64,000 bases of DNA. Source: JBBQVS01 sp964657325. Lineage in GTDB: Bacteria; Chloroflexota; Ktedonobacteria; Ktedonobacterales; Ktedonobacteraceae. Each line of letters opens with the position of its first letter. Position 1 is the first letter of the stretch. Position numbers and translations under genes: made by a program. Below the pieces are notes generated by a model. The model made no database searches and was not told the origin of the DNA. It saw only the letters and a program-made list of their open reading frames with translations. Positions 36,611-47,100 of the stretch are shown in pieces. The DNA lies in NCBI GenBank assembly GCA_964657325.1, contig CAZZVE010000008.1, positions 1-64,000 of the forward strand, written 5' to 3'.

Positions 36611-39600
36611 TTACATACTTGACGCGGGAACATCCTCAATCGCTCCCAACTGATAGAGCGTCGCCTTCTGCGCCTCGGTCACTCCTCTCATTCCTGTTAT
36701 ATTCAATCGTTCATAGGGCCGATCACGACGCAGCGTTTGCAGATGCTCACCACTCTGCACATCCCAGAGCATGATGGCTCCATCATCCCCACAACTTGCT
36801 AGCCGACGACCATCTGGACTCACTTTCAGCGACTGAACCGTCCCCTGATGGGCTTTGCATACCCGTATGCATTCTCCACTGGGCACATCCCACCAGCAGA
36901 GCCTCCCTTCACTGTCTCCACTGATCAGCGTCTTCTCGCTTGAACCCCAAGCGACTGCGGAAATTACTTCTACCTGCTCCACACAGGCAAATATGCGCTC
37001 CCCACGTTGCATATCCCACACCAGGAGTGACCCACGCTCCTGGCTGCGACCACCAGAAGCCAGCCATGTTCCATTAGCATTCCAGGCGACGCATGTGGCG
37101 ATGCCTTGATGTCCTGGCAGTTGTTGTAAAAGAGTGCGATTAAGGACATCCCATACATAGACGATGTTCTCGTCTCCAGTACCGACGAGTCGAGTGCCGT
37201 CTGGGTTCCACGCTACTTGCCGAATCCCGCTTGGAAGCTGACGTCCCAACCAGTGCCCAGAGTGTGCTGTTATGTCCCACACTAACACACCACCATTATA
37301 CGTTCCACTTGCCAAGTGGGCACCACTTGGGCTCCACGCGACACTAAAGAAAATGGTGTCGGGATCGTCTGGATACTCTGGAATCTGTGTCCAGGTTCCA
37401 GAGGCCATATTCCACAACCGTATGGTATTATCCCATCCACTGCTTGCCAGCCATCGACCATTAGGACTCCATCCCACACCAGACACAGTCCAGCGATGTC
37501 CGCGCAATTCTCTGTCTAGCGTTCCACCATTCACATCCCACACGGTAACGAGCATATTTGTGCCTCCACTGACCAACTGAGTGCCATTGGGGTTCCAATC
37601 AATGCCGAAGAGGGAGGACACGTACCCATGCATGACGCGCATACACCGCCCACTGCTTACTTCCCACAAACGCAAGGTGCCATCGATACTGCTACTGAGC
37701 AGACTATGGTTGTCAGGCGTGAACGTCAGACCGGATATATCAGCGGTATGCCCCAGCAATACTGCTCGAGACCTCCCGTCTGTAACATTCCAGAGCCGAA
37801 TCGTCCTGTCTCGACTGCAACTGGCAAGTGTCTGACCATCACCACTCCAGGCGACACGATTCACCCGATCCGTATGCCCTATAAGCGTCAGGTACACCTG
37901 GCCGCTGGGCAGCTCCCACAGCTTGATTGTTCCATCCCAGCTCCCACTGGCGAGGAGGTCCCCGTCGGGGGCAAAGGCCAGTCCCATTGCCCATCTCGTA
38001 TGTCCTGAAAGCGTCTGAATGCTGGTGATTGTCTGTATCCAGGGCCGTTCCCACACCCGAATGCTCCCATCGGAGTTGGCACTGGCAAGCAAACGTCCAT
38101 CAGGGCTCCAGGTAAGCGCAGACACAAGATAGGAATGCACGAGGGTCTGGGTACGCATGCCATTCTGGGTATCCCAGAGATGAACCGTCGCATCCGTGCC
38201 CCCACTGGTAGCAAGCAAACGTCCATCGGGGGCAAAGGCGACGCTGGCGAGATTACCCGCGTGCCAGTCCGACCAGAGCAGCGCACCACCGACAACATTC
38301 CACAGTTTCACCGTGTTATCCCAGCTTCCCGTCACCAAGGTGCGTCCATCCGGGCTAAACGCGAGTGCTCGTATCCTGTCCGTGTGGGCCCGCCACATAC
38401 GGTACAAGTGCTGGCCCCCTGCGTCCCATATCCATACTTCTCCCCGCTCACTACCCGCGGCCCAGGAGTGTCCACTCGTACTCACCGCAATTGCTGAGAT
38501 GCCCTCGAATGCTTCCGTAAAAATGCACCCCTGGAAGGTCGCATTGGCAAGTATTGTGTCTTGCATCTCGACATCTTGGAGATACAGGTCACGCAACGAG
38601 AGATGTGACAGGTTGAGGCCGCGCAAGTTCCTCCGCGACACGCGTAACAACATCGTCAGATTTGCTGGCCCATATCCCTGAGTGTTCTCGGCCCATGTGC
38701 GTAGCTGATCAAGCAAAGAGCATAATTGTTCCTCAACAGTGATATGCCCCTCAAGCATATTCTGCATGCGTGCAAGTAGGGGCGTTAACAGGAGCCGCTC
38801 CTGGATTTGTCGCACATAGTCCTTAGCACTGGCTTGGGAGAGTCCATGCTGGAGGAGGCGTACAAGTTGTCCCTGCTCCAGTTCACGGCTCGCCTCTGTG
38901 ATGAGCCGCATGGTCATATACTCTAGCACTACCGATTGCAGTGTAAAGCTTCCCGCGCGCTGCCCACGCTCAACGAGGCTACGCCGCAGAAGCCCGTCGA
39001 AAGCTTCAAGTAGCTCCCCTGGAGGTCTGAGAGCCACTAACACAGTGTCTAACTCGCTCACCGTCATCGGCTCACGCACAATCGCGAGCCAATAGAGGAC
39101 CGTTTGTTCCAGACCGGAGAGGCGGTCGTATTGCTCACTCAACAGTTCGCGAACTTCTCCAAAGACGACCTCGCCCTGTTCCAGAAACTGTGTGATCGAG
39201 CCCCCAAAGAGTTCTACAATGGTTTGCGCGACGATCTTCAAGGCAAGAGGATTGCCTGCATACACTTCTATCAGCCGCGTTTGCTCAGCCACGCGGCCCA
39301 CGACATCTTTTTCTGCCAACAACCGTTCACACGCGTCGATATCTAACTGAGCAAGGCGCAAAGCACGCACAGCTGAGCGACTGCCTTCCAGTGTCACGAG
39401 GTTGCTCGGTTTCTCTCGGGAGGTGATGAGCAGGCAGCTCTGATGCTCGGTCTCGGCCATCCGACGCAGGAGGTGAGCGTAGCCCTCGTAGCCGGGACGC
39501 ATGTGGCCCATGCTTTGGCCTTCCTCCAGCACTGTCTCCAGGTTGTCTAACACCAGCAGGACACGAGTATGGCGCAAACACTCTAGCAGGAAGCTAAGGC

Positions 39601-40294
39601 GTCGTTCGAGTCCGACTGACACGTCGCGGAGTGTTTGGGGAGCAAGCACCTGAAGGCACTCATCCAACAATGCTTCACAGGCGGGCGCATCGCGCAAGGA
39701 CCGCCAGATAACCACCTCGAATCGCTCGGCTACCTGGTGCATGAGGCTGATGGTGAGCACTGACTTACCAATGCCGCCCAGACCCAACACGCTGACTACC
39801 CGACAATGCTCCTCGACGATCCACTGCGTCAGCAGGGCTACCTCCCCAGCACGTCCATAGAAGTTCGGTACGACCAACGCGTCGCTCCAATCCACCCGTG
39901 GTTCCGGCCCCGATTGAGTGATGCTCTGCTGCGCGCTGCTCGTCTCCTCGACGTGGTGAGGGAGGAGCGTCAGTTGGGGGTGCTGCTGACCTAATACCTC
40001 ACGCAGCCACTGCTCATCGAGCAACACCTTCTGGTGGGCAGCGTGCCAGAAAGCCCGGATGTCCTCTTCCTCATGCCCGACTAGAAACACTCGATGCTTC
40101 AGAGCGAACGTGAGCAGTGCTTTCAGGTGGGGAGGCTTAGGGTACGTGTCACCAGCCTCCCATCTGCTAATCGCTTTGCGCGTGATGCCCACCACCTCGG
40201 CGAGGTCTGCTTGCGTCACCCCGATGCGTGTGCGCAGGGTCAGCATTGCCTGGCCAAAGGCATAATCACGCTCTCCATAGAAGGGCCGACTCAT
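36611..40294 (-). CDS. XRE-NB-ARC-pentapeptide-WD40 STAND protein
   Basis: 1,227 residues. Domains in order: an XRE helix-turn-helix (residues 10-65, ADLAEVVGITRKAISRWEAG); an NB-ARC/STAND ATPase with Walker A GLGGIGKS near 175 and Walker B LLVLDNLET near 249; a helical arm; a short pentapeptide-like stretch (NLRGLNLSHLSLRDLYLQDV near 565); then 14 WD40 repeats from about 600 to 1200, each ending in a form of VKLWN/IRLWD, enough for two seven-bladed propellers. AAAGGAAC precedes ATG 40294. STAND proteins bind a trigger with the repeat part and oligomerise through the ATPase. Here the output would be DNA binding or an unlinked effector. Such genes are abundant in Ktedonobacteria and cyanobacteria. 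The trigger is unknown. Confidence 0.92.
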   Translation of the reverse strand: MSRPFYGERDYAFGQAMLTLRTRIGVTQADLAEVVGITRKAISRWEAGDTYPKPPHLKALLTFALKHRVFLVGHEEEDIRAFWHAAHQKVLLDEQWLREVLGQQHPQLTLLPHHVEETSSAQQSITQSGPEPRVDWSDALVVPNFYGRAGEVALLTQWIVEEHCRVVSVLGLGGIGKSVLTISLMHQVAERFEVVIWRSLRDAPACEALLDECLQVLAPQTLRDVSVGLERRLSFLLECLRHTRVLLVLDNLETVLEEGQSMGHMRPGYEGYAHLLRRMAETEHQSCLLITSREKPSNLVTLEGSRSAVRALRLAQLDIDACERLLAEKDVVGRVAEQTRLIEVYAGNPLALKIVAQTIVELFGGSITQFLEQGEVVFGEVRELLSEQYDRLSGLEQTVLYWLAIVREPMTVSELDTVLVALRPPGELLEAFDGLLRRSLVERGQRAGSFTLQSVVLEYMTMRLITEASRELEQGQLVRLLQHGLSQASAKDYVRQIQERLLLTPLLARMQNMLEGHITVEEQLCSLLDQLRTWAENTQGYGPANLTMLLRVSRRNLRGLNLSHLSLRDLYLQDVEMQDTILANATFQGCIFTEAFEGISAIAVSTSGHSWAAGSERGEVWIWDAGGQHLYRMWRAHTDRIRALAFSPDGRTLVTGSWDNTVKLWNVVGGALLWSDWHAGNLASVAFAPDGRLLATSGGTDATVHLWDTQNGMRTQTLVHSYLVSALTWSPDGRLLASANSDGSIRVWERPWIQTITSIQTLSGHTRWAMGLAFAPDGDLLASGSWDGTIKLWELPSGQVYLTLIGHTDRVNRVAWSGDGQTLASCSRDRTIRLWNVTDGRSRAVLLGHTADISGLTFTPDNHSLLSSSIDGTLRLWEVSSGRCMRVMHGYVSSLFGIDWNPNGTQLVSGGTNMLVTVWDVNGGTLDRELRGHRWTVSGVGWSPNGRWLASSGWDNTIRLWNMASGTWTQIPEYPDDPDTIFFSVAWSPSGAHLASGTYNGGVLVWDITAHSGHWLGRQLPSGIRQVAWNPDGTRLVGTGDENIVYVWDVLNRTLLQQLPGHQGIATCVAWNANGTWLASGGRSQERGSLLVWDMQRGERIFACVEQVEVISAVAWGSSEKTLISGDSEGRLCWWDVPSGECIRVCKAHQGTVQSLKVSPDGRRLASCGDDGAIMLWDVQSGEHLQTLRRDRPYERLNITGMRGVTEAQKATLYQLGAIEDVPASSM

Positions 40295-40611
40295 GATCGG
40301 GTTCCTTTCTGTGGACTCGATGGCGCGTACGCGGATGGGACGTGAGGGGACGTGGTATGGGACCTGCTGGACCCTGATTTCCCCGCGTCCTCCCAGTATA
40401 CTTAGGGTGTTGGATGCGCTTCATGCGAGTCCTCACTAATGGAGGAGAGTCTGGGGGACTGTCATGTGGCTTCAGACTCATCCTCTGACTTCACGCCTCT
40501 ATGATAGCACATGGGCAGGTGAACGACGCGCAACGGAGAGAACACACAACGACGAGGAAACTTCCTCGTCTGGGAGCAAGGCTCGTTCTGCGAGCGAAAG
40601 GAAAGAAAATA
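40295..40611. other. divergent intergenic region, STAND gene / hydrolase
   Basis: 317 bases. It contains AGTATACT at 40395-40402, which gives a TATACT -10 box on the minus strand without a convincing -35, the palindrome CGCGTACGCG near 40324, and the operator-like palindrome at 40551-40570. I see no gene here. Confidence 0.45.
40551..40570. promoter_or_regulatory. 20-base palindrome, likely operator of the hydrolase gene
   Basis: Perfect 9-base arms GACGAGGAA and TTCCTCGTC are separated by only two bases, too tight for an RNA hairpin loop, which favours a dimeric DNA-binding protein. It lies 41 bases upstream of the ATG at 40612. No regulator gene is adjacent apart from the XRE-type STAND gene. 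Confidence 0.5.
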
Positions 40612-41340
40612 ATGAGCATCTTTACACACAAGCAGACTCCTCAGGTGGAGAACATTGTGCTGGTTCATGGAGCCTGGGCGGACGGTTCCTGTTGGAGCGC
40701 GGTCATTGAGCGCCTGCAGAAAACAGGCTCGACTGTCACAGCTGTCCAGCTTGATTTGGCTTCGCTTGCTGGCGATATTACGAAGGTTCGGCAGGTGTTG
40801 AGTGCCCAGACCGGTCCTACACTTCTCGTCGCCCATTCCTATGGTGGTGCGGTCATCACCGGACTTGGCAAGGATGCGCCTCGTGTGGTTGGCCTGGTGT
40901 ATGTGTCGGGTTTCGCCCCTGCGGAAGGAGAGACGCTGAAGGCATTGGCCACGGGAGGACCATCACCGGCTGGAGCAGTAGCGTTCCGTACTGATGCGCA
41001 AGGGTTTATCTGGCTCGACCGGGAGGGGTTTGTGCAATACTTCGCCCCTGATGTCGATCAAGCTCATGCACGTGTACTTGCGGCTGTGCAGAAGCCGCTT
41101 GCAACAGGTGCGTTTCTGGATGAGACACCGTATGGAGAACCAGCGTGGAAAGCGTTGCCATCATGGTATCTCGTCACCGAGCAGGATCAGATGATTCCGC
41201 CCGCAGGTCAACACTTCATGGCCCAGCGGGCAGGAGCAACTACCTCATCGATTGCAGCCAGCCACGTGTCCATGATCTCTCATCCCCATGTGGTCGCCGA
41301 CCTGATCCTGACCGCGGCACAAGCACTAGTGCTTGTCTGA
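40612..41340 (+). CDS. alpha/beta hydrolase (esterase/lipase-like)
   Basis: 242 residues from ATG 40612, which has AAAGGAAAG upstream; the open frame extends further 5' without support. The fold is marked by IVLVHGAWADGSCW (oxyanion loop), Ser76 in VAHSYGG, Asp192 in TEQDQMIPP and His218 in ASHVSM, a complete catalytic triad at the expected spacing. It matches the common cytoplasmic hydrolase family of this length. The substrate is unknown; the palindrome upstream suggests induction by a small molecule. Confidence 0.9.
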   Translation: MSIFTHKQTPQVENIVLVHGAWADGSCWSAVIERLQKTGSTVTAVQLDLASLAGDITKVRQVLSAQTGPTLLVAHSYGGAVITGLGKDAPRVVGLVYVSGFAPAEGETLKALATGGPSPAGAVAFRTDAQGFIWLDREGFVQYFAPDVDQAHARVLAAVQKPLATGAFLDETPYGEPAWKALPSWYLVTEQDQMIPPAGQHFMAQRAGATTSSIAASHVSMISHPHVVADLILTAAQALVLV

Positions 41341-41413
41341 GTCACTATAGGGAAGCACACTGAACATTCTTCCAATGGAGCGTGCGAAACACAGTCATGA
41401 GAAGAGGAACAGA

Positions 41414-41442
41414 GGAGTTGCCGTCAGCGGTGTAGCAACTCC
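41414..41442 (+). terminator. possible terminator hairpin between the two hydrolase genes
   Basis: GGAGTTGC (41414-41421) and GCAACTCC (41435-41442) form a perfect 8-base stem around 13 bases; flanking AGAGGA and TCCTCT extend it imperfectly. No T tract follows. Confidence 0.4.
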
Positions 41443-41600
41443 ACTCCTCTCTCCGAGATACCTGGATACCTATGTATCGGCCACCAGAAGGTCACCGAAC
41501 GACAGACGTATCTATTCAACCTGTTCACATGTGTGTGGTATATGCCGCACATCGTATGATGATCATTGTAGTCCCTCGTTCTGTCACTAGGAGAAACACT

Positions 41601-42452
41601 ATGAGCACTCTCGTGAGTGAAGCCATGCAGGTCCAGTTCCGAACCGTGGATGGAATTCCTCTGCGGTACGCCGAGAGCGACGGGCATCAGGACCGTGCCA
41701 TTCTGCTGACGAACCCTTGGCCGGAGAGCCTGTATGCGTTCCTGCCGATCTGGCAGTCGCTCTCTCAGCACTCGCACCTCATTGCTATCGACCTTCCAGG
41801 CTTTGGTCAGTCCGAGCGCAGGGACAACCTGCTCTCGCCTCGGGCGATGGGCGAGTTCCTCATTCGATTCATCGACGAGTGGGGGCTGGAGACGCCACAT
41901 GTCGTGGCTCCAGACGTTGGAACCGCAGCAGTACTGTTCGCAGCGGCACTCCACCCTGGAAAGCTGCGTAGCCTCGTGGTCGGAAACGGCGCAATTGCCT
42001 ACCCGCTTCAAGTGGGAGGTGTACTAAAGGACATCATCGACGCTCCCGATCTTGAGGCATTCCGAGCTATAGACCCTCGGAGCACCATCGGCAATGCACT
42101 CGATGCGGGTCACGAGCAATACATGCTTCCCAAAGAGGTACGCGAGGACTATCTCCAATCATACGAAAAGGACCGCTTTGTAGAGTCGATGAGGTATGTG
42201 CGTAGCTATCCGCAGGACTTGCCTCTCCTCCGGGAACTCCTGTCGGAGATTCAAACGCCAGTCCAAATCATCAGCAGCCGTCGCGACGACTTGGTGCCGC
42301 TTGGCAACGGCGAATACCTGCACGAGCGGCTACCCAATAACAAGCTCGACATCTTGGACACAGGACATTTCCCGTGGGAGGATGCCGCCGACCAGTACGC
42401 AACGATCATCTCGGCTTGGGTAAAGGACGGCTACCAGAACATCAGGGGGTGA
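41601..42452 (+). CDS. alpha/beta hydrolase with Asp nucleophile (epoxide hydrolase/haloalkane dehalogenase-like)
   Basis: 283 residues from ATG 41601 (AGGAG 8 bases upstream). The nucleophile elbow reads VVAPDVGTAAVLFA, placing Asp105 where ordinary esterases have Ser. His256 lies in DTGHFPWED and an acidic residue in SSRRDDLVP. Asp at the elbow is typical of epoxide hydrolases and haloalkane dehalogenases, which form an ester intermediate. The oxyanion loop is TNPWPES rather than HGxP. It follows another hydrolase by 260 bases; whether they share a pathway is unknown. Confidence 0.87.
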   Translation: MSTLVSEAMQVQFRTVDGIPLRYAESDGHQDRAILLTNPWPESLYAFLPIWQSLSQHSHLIAIDLPGFGQSERRDNLLSPRAMGEFLIRFIDEWGLETPHVVAPDVGTAAVLFAAALHPGKLRSLVVGNGAIAYPLQVGGVLKDIIDAPDLEAFRAIDPRSTIGNALDAGHEQYMLPKEVREDYLQSYEKDRFVESMRYVRSYPQDLPLLRELLSEIQTPVQIISSRRDDLVPLGNGEYLHERLPNNKLDILDTGHFPWEDAADQYATIISAWVKDGYQNIRG

Positions 42453-42801
42453 GCGGTCTCCCTCCTGCTGGCCCGCTTCGGCGTCAGTACGTGAAGACTC
42501 GCTGAGCTAGCGACATCAGCTCTTCTGATGCTTTGACTTCCGTGCAGATGCCTTTTTAGAAGGAAAAGATGTATGGGGAGGACAACGGGGATATTTTGAG
42601 CACAAAAGTGCTCCAGCCGTTCCAATAGTATTCCAGACAAATACTCCACGCATGAGACAAGATTCAGAAGGGTTGGTGTCGTTCGTCCATCCGCCACACT
42701 CAGAGATAAGCGACAGGCGATCAAAGTCCTAGTCCGACTATAACGCGGAGAAGCAAACACGCCCTTCACTCAAGAAGACAGAAGAAAAGAGGAACAACGA
42801 C
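42453..42801. other. intergenic region, no gene recognised
   Basis: 349 bases between the second hydrolase and the DUF1269-like gene. Open frames on both strands lack ribosome sites and recognisable sequence. A weak dyad GCTGA / TCAGC near 42500 could be the hydrolase transcription end. I see nothing else. Confidence 0.4.
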
Positions 42802-43248
42802 ATGGCTGATAGTACTGTAATCGCCCTCATTTTTGAGGATGAGAAGGGTGCTGACCGCCTTCTTGATACGATTGAGGAGACACTGCTCCTTGAATCATTT
42901 CCAATCGATGATGCTGCCGTGGCTATCTACAAGCAGAGTGGCGAGGTGATCGTCAAGCAATGGGCTCATCCACTCAGTGACAATGGGTTCAGTCCTCAGC
43001 TCTGGGAGTTCTTGATCAAGACGTTGCTCTCGGGATGGGGGCTTCACATAGATGACTGGCCTATCGAGGCGTTCAAGCAAGTGTTCTTGCCCGGTACCTC
43101 GGTCTTCTTCAGCCTGATAGAGCCATATGCCAGTCGGGATGTCCTTCTTCTTTTCAGAGAGTATAATGGCACCCTGATCTATTCTGGACTCACAGAAGAA
43201 CAGAAAGTCTTGTTGAAAGCAGCGGCCTCCCACCGAGTGAATGCATAG
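42802..43248 (+). CDS. DUF1269-like protein, shortened
   Basis: 148 residues. The N-terminus (VIALIFEDEKGADRLLDTIEE, then IDDAAVAIYKQSGEVIVKQW) and C-terminus (GTSVFFSLIEPYASRDVLLLF, then GTLIYSGLTEEQKVLLKAA) follow the two halves of DUF1269 proteins. The glycine-rich membrane hairpin that normally lies between them is replaced by a short Trp-rich segment (SPQLWEFLIKTLLSGW), so this version is probably soluble or peripheral. GAGGAAC lies about 8 bases before ATG. Function of the family is unknown. Confidence 0.7.
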   Translation: MADSTVIALIFEDEKGADRLLDTIEETLLLESFPIDDAAVAIYKQSGEVIVKQWAHPLSDNGFSPQLWEFLIKTLLSGWGLHIDDWPIEAFKQVFLPGTSVFFSLIEPYASRDVLLLFREYNGTLIYSGLTEEQKVLLKAAASHRVNA

Positions 43249-43397
43249 CTTCTTTGTGACGCTCAGAAGTTGGCGGACCTGCATGGAACGTCTGAACCGT
43301 TTGTAACGCCCTAGCAGGGTACTTGCAGGTTTCTCTCCCTCCTTGGATTGTCTGCGAAGATGCCCCTGATGAATATCTCTGCCGTCACCATAGGTCG

Positions 43398-44102
43398 TTA
43401 CTGTTCCTCGTGGCGAACAACGGCAACTGTGAAACCGTCAGTATAGTCTTCATCCATTGCGAAGGCGAGTGATTGAAGACGCGGATTCTGTGCAACGTTC
43501 CTGTTATATTGTGCAACTGCCTTCTCTACCTCAGTAGTTATTTGTGCAGGATCACGAAGTCTTTCACCGTTACGAATAGTGTTGTCAGCGACGATGATAC
43601 TGCCAGGTCGAGTCAAGCGTAGAGCCCATTCGAGATATTGTGGATATGGAGGTTTGTCTGCGTCAATAAATATGAGGTCGAACGGAGCTTCGTTTATCAA
43701 GATTGGCAGCGTATCAAGTGCTCTGCCGACACGTACCTCTGTACGATCTGCAACACCTGCGTACGCAAAAGAACTGCGTACAACTTCAGCATGCTTGGGA
43801 TCTATTTCTAATGTGAGCAAGCGTCCACTCGTGGGAAGTGCACGTGCAAGCCAAATACCACTATAGCCAGCAAGAGAACCAATTTCAAGGATGTTGTGTG
43901 CATTGCACATTGTTGCAAGCAACTGCAAGAATTTTCCCTGGATAGGAGAAATTTGAATTGGCGGTAAACCTGCTGCTTTTGCAGCTACGAGCGCATGTTG
44001 TAGCCCCTCGTCTTCTGAGGCAAAAAGTTGCATGATACTTTGTTCTATGAATTGTCGTGTACGAGTATGTTGTTGCAGGGCTGCGAGTGTTTCGTCTGTC
44101 AT
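43398..44102 (-). CDS. SAM-dependent O-methyltransferase (family 3, CCoAOMT-like)
   Basis: 234 residues. Motif I is ILEIGSLAGYSGIWLA near residues 70-85, followed by LEIDPKHAEVVRSSFAYAG and the metal-binding region FDLIFIDADKPPYPQYLEWA, then GSIIVADNTIRNG. These are the marks of cation-dependent catechol-type O-methyltransferases. The start lies 3 bases after the stop of the large SARP-type regulator, so the two are co-transcribed and probably coupled in translation. This suggests that the regulator and the methyltransferase act in one pathway, possibly on a phenolic metabolite. Confidence 0.9.
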   Translation of the reverse strand: MTDETLAALQQHTRTRQFIEQSIMQLFASEDEGLQHALVAAKAAGLPPIQISPIQGKFLQLLATMCNAHNILEIGSLAGYSGIWLARALPTSGRLLTLEIDPKHAEVVRSSFAYAGVADRTEVRVGRALDTLPILINEAPFDLIFIDADKPPYPQYLEWALRLTRPGSIIVADNTIRNGERLRDPAQITTEVEKAVAQYNRNVAQNPRLQSLAFAMDEDYTDGFTVAVVRHEEQ

Positions 44103-44105
44103 GAT

Positions 44106-47100
44106 TTATACGGCACTTTCTGTTACTAAAGATGTATACTTTGAGATTACGAGGTCTGCCCACGAAAAGTCAATGGTAGCATGTGCAGTATTAAAGATGG
44201 CACGAGCTTCATAGAGAAGGTCTATACCACGTTGGTACAAAAAAAGATCCTTTGCTTGTAATACAGTTCCCATCTCTTCAGTTACACAAGTACGCTGTAC
44301 AAGTGAAAGGCCATATCCATGCAATGTTCTAGCATAATCCAGGTACAGTTCTTGTTCCCGAAATATCGAAATGGCTTGTTCAAAGTAGATGTCTGCCTCG
44401 TGATAGCTTTGCTGTTCTGAAAGGATGCGTCCAAGAAGACACTGGGCGCGTCCAATGAGGCGTATGGTCTCTTGTGTTTGAGCCTTCTGAAGTGTTTGTA
44501 AGGCTATTTGTAGGGCAGTGGGTAAATCGTCTTGTAAGAAATAGACTGTCGCTAACAAGAGTTTGCAGTTGATGATGGTTTCCATCTCCACCCCTTCTTG
44601 TGAGATAGCACATTGAAGAGTAGATTTCGCGCGACGAAGAAGGCGTTGGCAAGCTACGGATGATTGACTCTGTGTTTCGATATCTATTGATTGTAGCTTG
44701 CAAGCAATAATGGCTTCGGTGATGCGTAGATCACCCAGGCTCACAAGGGCAAAACGGATGCAGCGTAAATTTTTGATGGCGCGTCCAACACGTATTGCTC
44801 GATGCAAGTTGATAGCTGCCTCACGAAGATACCCAAGGTTTTGCTGTACATCAGCCAAAAGGACGGAGCACCAACTAATATGCTCTCGATCATTGATACG
44901 CTCTGCCAGTCCCAGGCTACGTTTGTACCATGCCTCAGCTTCAAGCAGGTCGCCGCAGTGACTAGCAACATCGCCGAGATTGCTCGTGACAAACGCAATA
45001 TTAGGTAAATCGCCAGAGCGTTCAGCAAGGTCCAGGGCACGATGTAAGAATAGACGGGCTTCAGAGTGTTCGCCTTTCATGGTGAAAACAGCCCCAAGGT
45101 TGCCGCACACGCGAACAATTTCGGAAATGCGCTCTTGTTGTTCATATTCTGTCAGGGCAAGACGCATATAGCGTTGTGCCTCGTTTGCGTGGCCTACGCT
45201 TGCTTCTATAACCCCTAATTGTTCGTATGCATATGCCAGGTCTACTGCATCTCCACTCAATGCCCTCTCTATTTTTGTGAGTGAACGAGTTATCGTATAT
45301 TGTTCTTTCGTTGCCTGTTGCTCTACAGAACTCCAGGCAAGTAGTGGAGTGAGGTGTTCTGATGCAGTAGGCTGAACAAACTGTTGAAGCATCGCTAGTG
45401 CCTCTTGAGAGTAACGACGTGCCTCTTGATAGCTTCCTTCATAGCGTAGAATTTCGCCAGTTGCAAGATGAAGACATGCCCATGCTGCACAGGAGGTTTC
45501 ATGAGCTTCCCGTAAAACTTCTTTCCCTTTATTGCATCCCTCATGCGCTTTGTCATATGTTCCCGTTGCCCTCCAGGAAAATACGATCTCACGCCAGAGC
45601 AGGGCTTGTATCTGTACTTCTTGTTTGTAGAGTAGCTCCGTGTTACCATCTAGCATATATATTTGCTCTTTAAACATCGTACTCGTTCGTAAGGCAAGAA
45701 CGGTTTCATAAAGAGTCCGTGCCTCTTCAAAGTTCCCCAGGACGAAACTACACTCGGCTGTTAATTCGAGGAGGTGACAGAGTAGTAGCAGATGATGAGC
45801 ACGTGTTGATGGGCGTGTTGTGAAAGAAGTTGTAATGTGTTGAACGAGAACAGAAACTGCTGCGTTTTCTACAGTGTTCTCATAGACAAGAGTAAGAAGT
45901 GCTTGCATATAATAGTATTGTGCTTCAGAATATGCAGTCAGTGAATATGCTTGATTGCCGGCAAGCTCAGCGTAGTATGCAACATCTCGTGTCTCGCCGC
46001 CCCCTTTACGAAGATGATGAAAAACGGCTGCTGCTATTGTTGCCTGTGTCACGGCTGACTGTGTTGCTTTAATTGCATCCGCAGCTCGTCTATGAAGTTG
46101 TGCGCGGCGTGCTGCTGAGAGACGGTTATAGAGGTGGCTTACAATTAATGGATGCCAGAATTGATAGAAAATATGTGCCCCCGTTCCCTCTTCTGTCAGT
46201 AAACCTTCTTGTAGCACCTCATCTAATAAATCGAGTACGGTATCTTCTGAATATTCCTGAGTCATAGGCAGGAGTTGTTGTAGCTCGAAGGAGCCTCCAA
46301 GAACGGCGGCTTTCCCTAGTAGTGTTTGACAATCATGGCTGAGCCTACGCAAGCGTCGCTCTAGCAGTGCTGTAACCGCGTCTGGCAATGAGCGGGATTG
46401 AAGGTCATCCTCCACTTGTGCACCTACATCACGAGCAAGCTCCTCGGCAAAAAAAGGATTACCAGCAGCCTGTATCGAAATACTCTCTACGACCTCTTTA
46501 GGAAGGTAGGAGACGAGTGCACTGATTTGGGACTGTGTCAGTGGTTGTACTGCGAGTGCGATGATAGCCTGTTCACGTCGAAGATCATCAATGAGCGTAC
46601 GTAACTTATGCGCTGGTACTATCTCGCTATCACGGCAGGTGCCGATCAACAAAACACGTTGATCTTGTAGGTGATGCGTGAGATAGGTAAGGAGTTCTAT
46701 ACTGCTGTCGTCTGCCCAGTGCAAATCATCCAGCACTAGAAGCAATGGATGCTTGGTGCTCAGTGTTGTAAGGAGTCCAAGTACTGCTTCCCAAAGATAA
46801 AGTCGATCTTGTTCACGCGAAAGTGCAAGTTGGGAGGATGTGGAGGATGCTTGTAGTGATATTTCTGGAAGGAGTTTACTCAAGCGTTCAAGCTGAAAAG
46901 AGAGTGGAAGCTGCGCAGGATTTGCGTGTGCTATAGAAAATAGGGTGGCAGTCTCAGTTCGCTTCGTTTCATTCTTAAGTGTAACACTTTGTATAAGTGT
47001 TCGCACGATCTCTATCCATAAGTGATAAGCAATGTTGCTTTCTTGTTCATACGCTCTGCTCCACACAACCGCCCAGCCGTTTGCGTTGGCTGTAGTACTT

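Noticed and set aside
42431..42769. 112-codon minus-strand frame in the gap before the DUF1269-like gene
   Set aside because: No ribosome site, no recognisable sequence, and it overlaps the end of the hydrolase gene.
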